Assembly: GCF_001295925.1 (NCBI RefSeq)
Contig: NZ_LJHQ01000003.1
Coordinates: forward strand, 463,171 to 527,170
DNA length: 64,000 nucleotides
Source: Allobosea sp. AAP35
Lineage (GTDB): Bacteria > Pseudomonadota > Alphaproteobacteria > Rhizobiales > Beijerinckiaceae
Direction: 5' to 3'
This document shows positions 18,869 through 29,155 of the stretch, piece after piece (position 1 is the first letter of the stretch; each line of letters opens with the position of its first letter). The translations under genes were made by a program, and so were the position numbers. The notes under the pieces are model-generated. The model worked only from the letters and a program-made list of their open reading frames with translations, was not told where the DNA came from and searched no databases.

Positions 18869-19591
18869 GTGAAGAACTATGTCGCGCAGATTCCGATGAG
18901 CCTGTTCGTGCCAGAGGCGATGCACTGGGCCATCAAGGACGTTCTCGAAGGCGAATACGAGACCGGCTATGACGGCGTCGGGCTTGAGATCCTCGACATC
19001 GGCGCCAATGTCGGTTCCTTCGCCTTGTGGGCGACGGCGCGCTGGCCGGGCAGCCTGGTGACGTCCTACGAGCCGCATCCAGGCACGTTCGAGCTGCTCC
19101 AGCGCAACACGCAGTTGCGGCGCGACATTGTTGCGGTCAATGCCGCGCTGTTTCCCGGCGGCGCGAAGACGGCGAGCTTCGTCAGCCGCTTCGCCGGCGA
19201 TGGCGAATCGGGGCTGGCTTCCTATGCGGGCGACACCTTCGTCGATGGCGCCATGGTTGAACGCTACGAGGTCGCGGTCGTCGATCCCGCCAGCCTGGCA
19301 TCGGCCGATATCGTCAAGATCGACATCGAAGGCGGCGAGGGCGACGTGCTCGAGGCGATCGACCTGTCGAGGACCTCGCTGGTTTTGCTGGAATATCAGA
19401 ACCGCAAGAACCGCCTCCAGCTCGAGGCCCGGCTGCACGCCGATTTCGACCTGATCGATACGGTCGAGCATATTTGGGATCCGCTGCTGGAGCAGCGCTG
19501 CTACCGGCCAGATCTGGCCGGCGACGTCTATGGCCGTATGTTCGCCGCCCGCAAGGGCATGACCCGGATGACGCGCTCCGCCGGACGTTGA
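18869..19591 (+). CDS. FkbM-family methyltransferase
   Basis: SAM-dependent methyltransferase of the FkbM type (Methyltransf_21), a family that methylates hydroxyl groups on sugars, polyketides and other small molecules. The 240 residues start at GTG behind a GGGGGG tract. The SAM-binding motif is E-I-L-D-I-G-A-N-V-G-S-F-A-L (residues ~40-54), followed by S-Y-E-P-H-P, and the family block V-K-I-D-I-E-G-G-E-G-D-V-L-E near residue 150. It stands alone between dnaE1 and a diguanylate cyclase on the opposite strand; no sugar-biosynthesis genes are adjacent, so the acceptor is unknown. Confidence 0.87.
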   Translation: MKNYVAQIPMSLFVPEAMHWAIKDVLEGEYETGYDGVGLEILDIGANVGSFALWATARWPGSLVTSYEPHPGTFELLQRNTQLRRDIVAVNAALFPGGAKTASFVSRFAGDGESGLASYAGDTFVDGAMVERYEVAVVDPASLASADIVKIDIEGGEGDVLEAIDLSRTSLVLLEYQNRKNRLQLEARLHADFDLIDTVEHIWDPLLEQRCYRPDLAGDVYGRMFAARKGMTRMTRSAGR

Positions 19592-19612
19592 ACCGGCGCG
19601 CTGGCGCTGGCT

Positions 19613-20785
19613 TTAAACGGCCATCGCCTCCAGCCGCGGCAGCACCCGGTCCCGCCCCGTCCGCTTCGAGCGATAGAGCGCCTCGTCGGCTTCGCGCAGC
19701 AGCGCATCAAGCGTTTGAGCGGCGGCGTCGCCCTCGGTGACGCCGATGCTCAGCGTCGGAGCGCGCGCGATCCCGGGTCGGTCCGTAACGGCCGTCACAA
19801 AGGCCTTGCGGAGCCTTTCGGCGACGCGCATCGCCTCGGCGAGTTCGATACCCGGCAGGACGATGGCGAACTCGTCCCCCCCTTGCCGCGCCACGATGTC
19901 CCCGCTGCGCAATTCGCCCCGGGCAACCTCGGCGAAAAGACGCAGGATTTCGTCGCCAGCGGCATGGCCATGCGTGTCGTTGAGCGCCTTGAAGTGGTCG
20001 ATATCGACCACAAGCAGCGCGACGCGCCGCGGTTGGCGCAGGCGGCCGGTGAACTGCTGCATGGCTTGCTCGAGGCCGGCGCGGTTCATGGCGCCGGTCA
20101 AGGCATCATGCTGGGCGAGTGCGACGAGCTGGTTGCTGCTGCGCTCGGTCGCCAGCAGCATGAGCGCGTTGCTGCGGATGATCAGCAGGGCCGCAGCACC
20201 GACCGAAGTCCATTGCAGCGGTACGGGGCCGGCTGGGAAAAGTTCGGTTCCCAGCTGACCCAACATCGCCAGCACAGAGCGGGCGAAGAACAGGCCCGCC
20301 GTCGGCAGGAACAGCACGACCAGGATCCAGGCCGACCGAAGTTTCTCGCGCCGTGCCAGGCCGACGCCTTCGCGCGCCACGGCGACGTCGCAGCTGGCCA
20401 ACAGCAGCGAGATCAGCGCCGCGCGGTTCGAAAAGCCCTCCGGCTCGATCCACAGCAGCAGCAGCAGCGAGGCGCCGACCACGGCCGTGACATACAGGAT
20501 CGGCATCGGTCGCAGTCCCGCGAAGCTGCGGACGCTGACCAGGACCATCAGATAGCCGGCCCAGGTCAGCGTGTTGGACAGCCCGATCGACGCTACATCG
20601 GAGATCGTGCCGCGGAAGGTGGTCAGCAAGATGCCGAAGCCGATCAGCAGGCTGCTGAGCCCCCACCACAGCGGCCAACGCTGGAAGCGACCCGTCGCAA
20701 AGGCGCCCAGCTGCATGCAGCCGAGAATGATAGAGGTGGCCGCAGCCACCGCGTAGATCGTGCGCAGATCAAGGAGCAATGTCAC
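19613..20785 (-). CDS. Membrane diguanylate cyclase (GGDEF)
   Basis: Makes cyclic di-GMP from two GTP. The 390 residues have an N-terminal membrane domain of about six helices (residues 1-215) without a recognised periplasmic sensor, then a GGDEF domain. The active-site motif is intact (R-Q-G-G-D-E-F-A, near residue 300), and the inhibitory product-binding site R-S-G-D precedes it at the canonical five-residue distance, so product inhibition is expected. The C-terminus contains L-R-E-A-D-E-A-L-Y-R-S-K, typical of the fold. It is divergent from rpsB across 255 bases. No EAL domain is fused or adjacent. Confidence 0.93.
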   Translation of the reverse strand: MTLLLDLRTIYAVAAATSIILGCMQLGAFATGRFQRWPLWWGLSSLLIGFGILLTTFRGTISDVASIGLSNTLTWAGYLMVLVSVRSFAGLRPMPILYVTAVVGASLLLLLWIEPEGFSNRAALISLLLASCDVAVAREGVGLARREKLRSAWILVVLFLPTAGLFFARSVLAMLGQLGTELFPAGPVPLQWTSVGAAALLIIRSNALMLLATERSSNQLVALAQHDALTGAMNRAGLEQAMQQFTGRLRQPRRVALLVVDIDHFKALNDTHGHAAGDEILRLFAEVARGELRSGDIVARQGGDEFAIVLPGIELAEAMRVAERLRKAFVTAVTDRPGIARAPTLSIGVTEGDAAAQTLDALLREADEALYRSKRTGRDRVLPRLEAMAV

Positions 20786-20950
20786 GCTGTCCCACCAGTT
20801 GCTCCGCCTTTAGCAGAGCCCGGTGAACAGAGTCGAAACCCGAGCGCAGAATGACGATGTGCTCGGCACAATGGCGAGCAAGCAGCGGTGGCGCCTTGCA
20901 TTCGCAGCGCTTCCCCTGTATGGCGCTGCCCATCCCACATGGGGAGCACC

Positions 20951-20966
20951 GTCTCAGACCTGAGAC
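20951..20966. promoter_or_regulatory. Dyad in the rpsB leader region
   Basis: GTCTCAG and CTGAGAC flank two bases in the 255-base gap between the divergent diguanylate cyclase gene and rpsB, 75 bases before the rpsB start. It could be an operator or a leader hairpin for ribosomal protein autoregulation. No other support. Confidence 0.3.
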
Positions 20967-21040
20967 GTTCCGGTGACCTTGCAGCTCATGCTTGGTTATT
21001 CGCACCCCAGAGGCTCAACCGGTTAAGGACGTCACAGACC

Positions 21041-22051
<1,011 letters not shown>

Positions 22052-22063
22052 GGCTTGAATATC

Positions 22064-22166
22064 GATTGCGGCGCGTCATCGGCGCGTCGCAATCCGATTG
22101 CTGCATTGAACTGCGACTGACGCCGACCAGCGCCGACGACCGGAAACGGAGCGTCGGCGTTTCCCC
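22064..22166 (+). terminator. Attenuator-like hairpins between rpsB and tsf
   Basis: Two dyads in the 187-base gap: GATTGCG/CGCAATC (22064-22094) with further pairing inside, and CGCCGACG/CGTCGGCG (22131-22159) followed by TTTCCCC. The T-run is short, so partial termination or RNA processing between rpsB and tsf is more likely than a full stop. Confidence 0.4.
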
Positions 22167-22238
22167 ATCGGGGGCTGGAGGCATGATTTCCGCGGCCAGC
22201 CGTTATCGGGCGCCGCACGACAGACAAGGACGATAGAG

Positions 22239-23162
22239 ATGGCTGCGATCACCGCCGGAATGGTGAAGGAACTCCGCGACAAGACGGGCGCGGGCATGAT
22301 GGACTGCAAGACCGCGCTTTCGGCCGTCGATGGCGACATCGAGGCCGCGATCGACTGGCTGCGCACCAAGGGCCTTGCCAAGGCCGCAAAGAAGGCCGGC
22401 CGCGTCGCCGCCGAGGGTCTCGTCGCGGTTGCGATCTCCGGCCATAGCGGCGTCGTGATCGAGCTCAACTCCGAGACCGACTTCGTCGCCCGCAACCTGG
22501 AATTCCAGGCGCTCGCTCATGGCATCGCCAATGTCGCGCTGGAGCGCGGCGGCGATGCGGAAGCGGTGCTGGCCCATCACTATCCGGGCGGCGGCACTGT
22601 CCAGGAGGCGATCGCCAACGCCATCGCCACGATTGGCGAGAACATGACCCTGCGCCGCGTTGCGCAGCTGAAGGTTTCGGCCGGCGTGATCGGCTCCTAT
22701 GTCCATGGCGCGGTCGCCGACGGGCTCGGCAAGATCGGTGTCATCGTCGCGCTCGAATCGACCGGCAAGGCTGACGAACTGGCCGTGCTCGGCCGTCAGC
22801 TCGCCATGCATGTCGCGGCCACCAACCCGATCGCGCTCGACCTCGCTTCGGTCGATCCCGAGGTGCTGGCCCGCGAGAAGGCGATTCTGGCCGAGAAGAA
22901 CGCCGGCAAGCCCGCCAACGTGCTCGAGAAGATCACCGAGAGCGGCCTCAAGAGCTATGCCAAGGAATACTGCCTGCTCGAGCAGGCCTATATCCATGAC
23001 GGCTCAAAGTCAGTCAGCCAGATCCTCAAGGAGATCGAGGGCAAGGTCGGCGCTCCGGTCGCGCTCACCGGCTTTGCCCGCTATGCGCTTGGCGAGGGCA
23101 TCGAGAAGGAAGAAACGGACTTTGCCGCTGAAGTCGCCGCGGCCGGCGGCACCACGGGCTGA
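22239..23162 (+). CDS. tsf: Elongation factor Ts
   Basis: Guanine-nucleotide exchange factor for EF-Tu in translation. The 307 residues begin with the UBA-like domain ([19 protein letters not shown]) and continue into the paired core subdomains with the conserved [10 protein letters not shown]. It lies 187 bases after rpsB and is closed by a strong rho-independent terminator about 27 bases downstream. Confidence 0.97.
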   Translation: MAAITAGMVKELRDKTGAGMMDCKTALSAVDGDIEAAIDWLRTKGLAKAAKKAGRVAAEGLVAVAISGHSGVVIELNSETDFVARNLEFQALAHGIANVALERGGDAEAVLAHHYPGGGTVQEAIANAIATIGENMTLRRVAQLKVSAGVIGSYVHGAVADGLGKIGVIVALESTGKADELAVLGRQLAMHVAATNPIALDLASVDPEVLAREKAILAEKNAGKPANVLEKITESGLKSYAKEYCLLEQAYIHDGSKSVSQILKEIEGKVGAPVALTGFARYALGEGIEKEETDFAAEVAAAGGTTG

Positions 23163-23188
23163 GCCCGTTACTTCGACGAGACAGTCGT

Positions 23189-23219
23189 GAAAAGGCCGCG
23201 CCCTGCGCGGCCTTTTTTG
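23189..23219 (+). terminator. Rho-independent terminator after tsf
   Basis: GC-rich stem of at least 10 bp (AAAGGCCGCG with CGCGGCCTTT), a five-base loop (CCCTG) and a run of six T. It separates rpsB-tsf from pyrH. Confidence 0.85.
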
Positions 23220-23273
23220 TGAGAGAACGATGCAGGCGGGCGATAACTCCGCCGCAGGCAGGGAGTACATTCG

Positions 23274-23981
23274 TTGAGACCCAATCGTGTTCTCGTTAAA
23301 CTCTCCGGCGAAGCTCTTGCAGGACAAGCAGGATCCGGCCTCGATGGCGGCACGCTGACGGCTCTGGCCGCCGACATCGCCAATGCCTCGCGCGAGGGCG
23401 TCGAGATCGCCATCGTCGTCGGCGGCGGCAATTTCTTCCGCGGTGTCCAGGGCCTGACCAAGGGCCTCGACCGGACCAGCGCCGATTCGATCGGCATGCT
23501 CGGCACGGTGATGAACGCGCTCGCGCTCGAGCATGCCATCGAAAGCGCCGGTGCCCCGGCCCGCGCCATGTCGGCCGTGCCGATGCCGTCGCTCTGCGAG
23601 AGTTATGCCCGCAAGCGGGCGCTCGACCATCTCACCAACGGCAAGGTCGTTGTGCTCGGTGGCGGGACCGGCAACCCCTATTTCACCACCGACACCGGTG
23701 CGGCGCTGCGTGCGGCCGAACTCGGCTGCAGCCATCTGCTCAAGGCGACCCAGGTCGATGGCGTCTACTCCGCCGATCCCAAGAAAGACCCGGCGGCGAC
23801 CCGCTACGACACCCTGACCCATGAAGAGGCGATCCGGAGCGACCTCAAGGTCATGGATACCGCCGCCTTCGCCCTGGCGCGCGACGCCGGGCTGACCATC
23901 GTCGTGTTCTCGATCGCGGAAGCCGGCATGCTTGCTGCCGTGCTGCGCGGCGAGGGCAGGGCAACCTATGTCACGCCTTAA
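23274..23981 (+). CDS. pyrH: UMP kinase
   Basis: Phosphorylates UMP to UDP in pyrimidine nucleotide synthesis; amino-acid-kinase fold, homohexameric in the family. The 235 residues start at TTG with GGGAG about eight bases upstream. Characteristic segments are L-V-K-L-S-G-E-A-L near the start, [23 protein letters not shown], and [12 protein letters not shown]. It follows the tsf terminator and precedes frr by about 150 bases. Confidence 0.97.
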   Translation: MRPNRVLVKLSGEALAGQAGSGLDGGTLTALAADIANASREGVEIAIVVGGGNFFRGVQGLTKGLDRTSADSIGMLGTVMNALALEHAIESAGAPARAMSAVPMPSLCESYARKRALDHLTNGKVVVLGGGTGNPYFTTDTGAALRAAELGCSHLLKATQVDGVYSADPKKDPAATRYDTLTHEEAIRSDLKVMDTAAFALARDAGLTIVVFSIAEAGMLAAVLRGEGRATYVTP

Positions 23982-24133
23982 CCGCTCCGCGTCACGATGT
24001 TCTTGACCCTGGCCGGGCCCCCCGCCATGGTCGCCGGATTATCCGACAATGCCAATCCGATCTTGCAGCGTCGCCGGCGGAAAGCCTCATTTTCGCTGAT
24101 CGCGCGCTGCAACAGTTCAAGGTCTATAAGACG

Positions 24134-24697
24134 ATGGCCCAGACGACTTTCGATCTCGCCGACGTGAAGCGCCGCATGCAGGGCGCGCTGCAGTCCTTCA
24201 AGGGCGACCTGGCGTCGCTGCGCTCCGGCCGTGCCTCGGCGAATATGCTCGATCCGATTCAGGTCGAGGCCTATGGTGCGCGCCAGCCGCTGGCGCAGCT
24301 CGCCACCGTCAGCGTTCCAGAAGCGCGCCTCCTCAGCGTTCAGGTCTGGGACCGCAGCATGGTCGGCCCCGTCGAAAAAGCCATCCGCGAATCGGATCTC
24401 GGCCTGAACCCGCAGACGGAAGGCCAGGTGCTGCGCATCCGCATTCCGGAGCTGAATGAGCAGCGCCGCAAGGAAATGGTCAAGGTCGCGCATAAATATG
24501 CCGAGGAATCCAAGATCGCCGTCCGCCATGTTCGCCGCGACGCCATCGACATCATCAAGAAGGTCGAGAAGGACGGCGCTTTCACCAAGGACGACGTGAC
24601 ACGCCAGTCCGACCTGGTGCAGAAGCTCACCGACCAGCATATCGGCGATATCGACCAGGCGCTGGCGACGAAGGAAAAGGAAATCCTCAGCGTCTGA
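24134..24697 (+). CDS. frr: Ribosome recycling factor
   Basis: Splits post-termination ribosomes together with EF-G. The 187 residues match the family length and fold: an N-terminal helix ([10 protein letters not shown]), the L-R-S-G-R-A-S motif near residue 32, and the C-terminal three-helix bundle with R-R-D-A-I-D-I-I-K. It is in the standard pyrH-frr-uppS order. Confidence 0.97.
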   Translation: MAQTTFDLADVKRRMQGALQSFKGDLASLRSGRASANMLDPIQVEAYGARQPLAQLATVSVPEARLLSVQVWDRSMVGPVEKAIRESDLGLNPQTEGQVLRIRIPELNEQRRKEMVKVAHKYAEESKIAVRHVRRDAIDIIKKVEKDGAFTKDDVTRQSDLVQKLTDQHIGDIDQALATKEKEILSV

Positions 24698-24770
24698 TGC
24701 TGTTGGTGACAAGGCACCAGTGACACGCCACCGACTTTCCCGACTGAAGGCCCAATGAGGCATATCGAGC

Positions 24771-25525
<755 letters not shown>

Positions 25526-25529
<4 letters not shown>

Positions 25530-26356
25530 CCGAGCAAGTCCCTGTCTCGCCCCGAGCGGGCCAGGGCGAATTGCGACTGAGGGTCGCCTCGGCGCTGGTG
25601 ATGGCCGCGGTGATTTTGGTAGCCACCGCTTGGGGCGGCTGGCCGTTTCGGATCGTCTGGATCCTGGTCGCCGGGCTCGTCGCCTATGAATGGCTCGCCA
25701 TGGCGGGCCGCGACCACGCCATCGCGGGTGCGATCGCCGTGGTTGTGGCGGGCCTCTTACTGGGCTTCTCCCCGGCAAGTCAGCCGGCGCTGGCCGGTGT
25801 CGCTGCCATGGCCGCCCTGTCTGGCGCCATGGCAACCCCATGGGTCGGCGGCCGGCTCGCACTGCAGCTTTGCGGTGTCGCCTATGCGCTCGCCTTCGCG
25901 CTGATCGCGCCGGCTCTGCGCGCCTTGCCCGAACTCGGATTGGCGCTCGTAATCTGGAGTTTTGCGGTGGTCTGGTCCACCGATATCGCCGCCTATTTCA
26001 CCGGCCGCAAACTCCGCGGCCCCAGGCTGATGCCGAGCGTCAGCCCTGGAAAAACCTGGTCGGGCGCGATCGGTGGGGCGATTGCCGGCACCCTATGCGG
26101 CTATATTGTCTGGGCGGCGACGCCTGCGGCGGCACCGATCGTCGGCCCCGGATGGGTCATCGGCGGCTCGCTTGCGGCATCGGTCTTCAGCCAGATGGGC
26201 GACCTGTTCGAATCGGCGCTCAAACGCCGCTTCGGCGCCAAGGATTCGAGCCGGCTGATCCCCGGCCATGGCGGCTTTCTCGATCGGCTCGACGGCTATT
26301 GGGCAGTGCTTGTCTTTGCTGGCATCGCCTTGTTCGTCGCTCATCTCCAACCCTGA
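25526..26356 (+). CDS. cdsA: Phosphatidate cytidylyltransferase
   Basis: Integral membrane enzyme making CDP-diacylglycerol, precursor of all phospholipids here. The 276 residues are mostly hydrophobic helices. The C-terminal signature is complete: [25 protein letters not shown] (residues ~231-255), carrying the metal-binding Asp. A GTG start overlaps uppS. Confidence 0.95.
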
Positions 26357-26365
26357 AACGCGCGC

Positions 26366-27544
26366 ATGCTTCGCACCGTCACGCTTCTGGGAGCGACCGG
26401 CTCCATCGGCAAATCGACCCGCGACATCGTCACGGAGAATCCCGAGCGCCTGCGCATCGGCGCGGTGGTCGCGGGGCGCGATGCGGCAGGGCTGGCGCGG
26501 GTCGCGGTCGAGACCGGAGCCCGTTTTGCCGCCTTGGCCGATGCGACGGCGGGACCGGCGCTGGCCGCCGCGCTTTCTGGCACCGGGATCGCATCGGGGG
26601 CGGGGCGTTCGGCCGTGCTCGACGCGGTGGCGATCGACAGCGACATCGTCGTCAGCGCGATTTCAGGCGCCGCCGGGCTGGAGGCGACCTTCGCCGCGCT
26701 GACGCCAGGTCGCGTCGTCGCGCTGGCCAACAAGGAGAGCCTCGTCTGCGCCGGCGCCGCCGTCATGGCCCGGGCCCTCGCTGTCGGCGCGCGAATCCTG
26801 CCGCTCGACTCCGAACACAATGCGCTGTTTCAGGTGCTGGGCGCCGAACCGATCTCCGCCATCCGCAGCATGACGCTGACTGCATCGGGCGGCCCGTTCC
26901 GGACCTGGAGCGCGGCGCAGATCGCCCAGGCGCGGCCGGAGCAGGCGCTGGCGCACCCCAATTACGCGATGGGCGCCAAGATCACGATCGACTCCGCCAG
27001 CATGATGAACAAGGGGCTCGAACTGATCGAGGCCTGCTTCCTGTTCGGTCTGGCGCCCGAGCAACTTGAGGTGCTGGTTCATCCCCAGCAGATCGTCCAC
27101 GGCCTCGTCACCTTTCGCGACGGCTCGGTCAGCGCCGGCCTGGCCTTGCCGGACATGCGCGTCGCCGCCGCCCATTGTCTCGGCATCGACGGCAGGCTCG
27201 ATGCACCGCCCGCTCGCTTCCTCGATCTGGCGATGACCGCGCCGCTGACCTTCGAGCGGCCTGATCTTGTGCGCTTCCCGGCGCTCGGCCTCGCCATCGC
27301 GGCGCTGGCTGCCGGCGGCGCCATGCCGGCCATCCTCAATGCGGCCAACGAGGTCGCGGTCGCGGCCTTTCTCGAAGGGCGCATCGCTTTTCCCGGCATT
27401 GCGGCCCTGGTCGAAGCCGTCTGTGCCGGCCCAGGGCATGACTCTGCCGCTCCCGTCGATGTCGAGGCCGCCCTCGCCATTGACCATGAGGCGAGAAACC
27501 GCGCGCGGGCGCTCTTGTCGCGAGCGCCCTTCGCTGTCACCTAA
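26366..27544 (+). CDS. dxr: 1-deoxy-D-xylulose 5-phosphate reductoisomerase
   Basis: Commits carbon to the MEP isoprenoid pathway by converting DXP to MEP with NADPH. The 392 residues carry the nucleotide-binding G-A-T-G-S-I-G at the N-terminus, A-N-K-E-S-L-V, the metal-binding L-D-S-E-H-N-A-L, the flexible-loop region T-A-S-G-G-P-F-R, and I-D-S-A-S-M-M-N-K. It is placed between cdsA and rseP, as in many proteobacteria; with uppS this groups isoprenoid supply and use. Confidence 0.97.
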   Translation: MLRTVTLLGATGSIGKSTRDIVTENPERLRIGAVVAGRDAAGLARVAVETGARFAALADATAGPALAAALSGTGIASGAGRSAVLDAVAIDSDIVVSAISGAAGLEATFAALTPGRVVALANKESLVCAGAAVMARALAVGARILPLDSEHNALFQVLGAEPISAIRSMTLTASGGPFRTWSAAQIAQARPEQALAHPNYAMGAKITIDSASMMNKGLELIEACFLFGLAPEQLEVLVHPQQIVHGLVTFRDGSVSAGLALPDMRVAAAHCLGIDGRLDAPPARFLDLAMTAPLTFERPDLVRFPALGLAIAALAAGGAMPAILNAANEVAVAAFLEGRIAFPGIAALVEAVCAGPGHDSAAPVDVEAALAIDHEARNRARALLSRAPFAVT

Positions 27545-27561
27545 GGCCGGCGGACCTGGAG

Positions 27562-28719
27562 ATGATGATGGATTTCGTGGCGACACTCTGGAACGCCGGC
27601 GCGTTCATGCTGGGCTACCTTCTGCCGTTCCTCTTTGTGCTGACGATCGTCGTGTTCGTCCACGAACTCGGCCATTTCCTCGTCGCGCGCTGGTGCGGCG
27701 TCGATGTCAAGGTGTTCTCGATCGGCTTCGGCCGCGAGCTCTTCGGCTTCAACGACAAGCACGGCACGCGCTGGCGCTTCGCCCTGGTGCCGCTGGGCGG
27801 CTACGTCAAATTCTCCGGCGATGCCGACGCGGCCTCGGCTGGAACTGATTCTGCCGAGATCGAGACGATGACGGCCCAGCAGCGCGAGCGGTCGTTTCCC
27901 GCGCAGTCCATCGGCGAGCGGGCCGCGATCGTCGCAGCTGGGCCGATTGCCAATTTCCTGCTGGCCATCTTCATTTTCGCTGCGTCTGTCTACGTCTTCG
28001 GCAAGCCGGTCCTGACGCCGCGGGTCGATCAGGTCGTGGCCGGCAGCGCGGCCGAACGCGCCGGGCTGCTCTCTGGCGACCTCGTCGTATCGATCGACGG
28101 CCGCCCGATCGGCAGCTTTGCCGATATGCAGCGTGCGATTTCGACACGACCCAACGAGACGCTCTCGATGGTGGTCGATCGCGCCGGTGCCATGGTGACG
28201 TTGCCGGTGACGCCGGCGCTCGTCGAACAAAGCACACCGGTGGGCAAGCAGCGCATCGGCGTCCTGGGCGTGCAGGCTTCGCGTCAGGCCAGCGACTGGA
28301 CGACCCAGCAATTCGGCCTGGTCGAATCGGCCAAGCTCGGCGTGACCGAAACCTGGTTCGTCGTCGAACGCACCTATGACTATCTCGCCAAACTCGTCAG
28401 CGGCCGGGAGTCGGTTGACCAGCTTTCGGGCCCGATTCGGATCGCGCAGGTGTCCGGCCTCGTCGCCTCGAATGGCGGGTTGCTGGGTTTGTTGAACCTG
28501 GCCGCGATCCTGTCGGTCTCGATCGGGCTGATGAATCTGTTCCCGGTCCCGATGCTGGATGGTGGGCATCTGATGTTCTACGCCCTCGAGGCGCTGCGCG
28601 GCCGGCCGTTGAGCGAGCGCGCCCAGGAGATCGGCTTCAAGCTCGGCCTCGGCCTTGTGCTCATGCTGATGCTCTTTGTGACCTGGAACGACCTCGTCCA
28701 CGTCCGCTCACTGCTCTAG
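27562..28719 (+). CDS. rseP: RIP zinc metalloprotease RseP/MmpA
   Basis: Site-2 intramembrane protease; family members cleave anti-sigma factors or other membrane substrates (MmpA in Caulobacter). The 385 residues have the zinc motif H34-E-L-G-H38 in the first membrane helix, a periplasmic PDZ domain (residues ~150-225), and the second metal-ligand motif N-L-F-P-V-P-M-L-D-G-G-H near residue 330. It lies upstream of bamA, linking envelope stress control with outer-membrane assembly. Confidence 0.95.
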   Translation: MMMDFVATLWNAGAFMLGYLLPFLFVLTIVVFVHELGHFLVARWCGVDVKVFSIGFGRELFGFNDKHGTRWRFALVPLGGYVKFSGDADAASAGTDSAEIETMTAQQRERSFPAQSIGERAAIVAAGPIANFLLAIFIFAASVYVFGKPVLTPRVDQVVAGSAAERAGLLSGDLVVSIDGRPIGSFADMQRAISTRPNETLSMVVDRAGAMVTLPVTPALVEQSTPVGKQRIGVLGVQASRQASDWTTQQFGLVESAKLGVTETWFVVERTYDYLAKLVSGRESVDQLSGPIRIAQVSGLVASNGGLLGLLNLAAILSVSIGLMNLFPVPMLDGGHLMFYALEALRGRPLSERAQEIGFKLGLGLVLMLMLFVTWNDLVHVRSLL

Positions 28720-29155
28720 CACCGCGCGGCCGGCGGGTTCGTCGCGCGCCATGTTGCATGCGCAGGCGACGACACCCTGACAAGCGCAAAGACCGGCGGT
28801 CGCCACCCGTGTTCAGCGGCTTTCGCCGCCAGGCCTTGGGTAGCGCAGTGTTAACGGATTGCGGCGGTTTCGACGCTTCGCAGTCGCCTTGTCATGGTTC
28901 ACATCACACGATGTTTTGCCCAGCGCGAGCCACGGGAACTGGCGTTTCCGTGTCAGTTTGCGGCAAAATCACGGCAGCACGCGTGGCCTCATGGCAACGA
29001 GGGGCTTAAAAATAATTTGTTAACGACAATGCCGGTTTGCACCCTGCGGGAAACTTTGTAGAAGCGATTGGACTGCAATGTCCCCGTGCGGCCCCCTGTC
29101 TGGTGGCTGCCCCCGTATCTGGGGTGGTGACCTGAGAAATGGAATAGGCGACCCG
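28720..29155 (+). promoter_or_regulatory. rseP-bamA intergenic region, probable bamA promoter
   Basis: A 436-base gap before the chosen bamA start. An AT-rich patch near 29005-29025 (TTAAAAATAATTTG) stands out in GC-rich surroundings and is a likely promoter area. Further upstream GGGAAC (28934-28939) and GTTT (28956-28959) are spaced 16 bases apart, which resembles the alphaproteobacterial EcfG promoter form GGAAC-N16/17-GTT; this is a weak match by eye. An 83-codon ORF at 28758 has no protein-like character. Confidence 0.35.

Noticed and set aside
28758..29009. 83-codon ORF in the rseP-bamA gap
   Set aside because: Arg/Ser/Cys-rich product with no membrane or domain character and no clear ribosome site; the gap is better read as promoter region.
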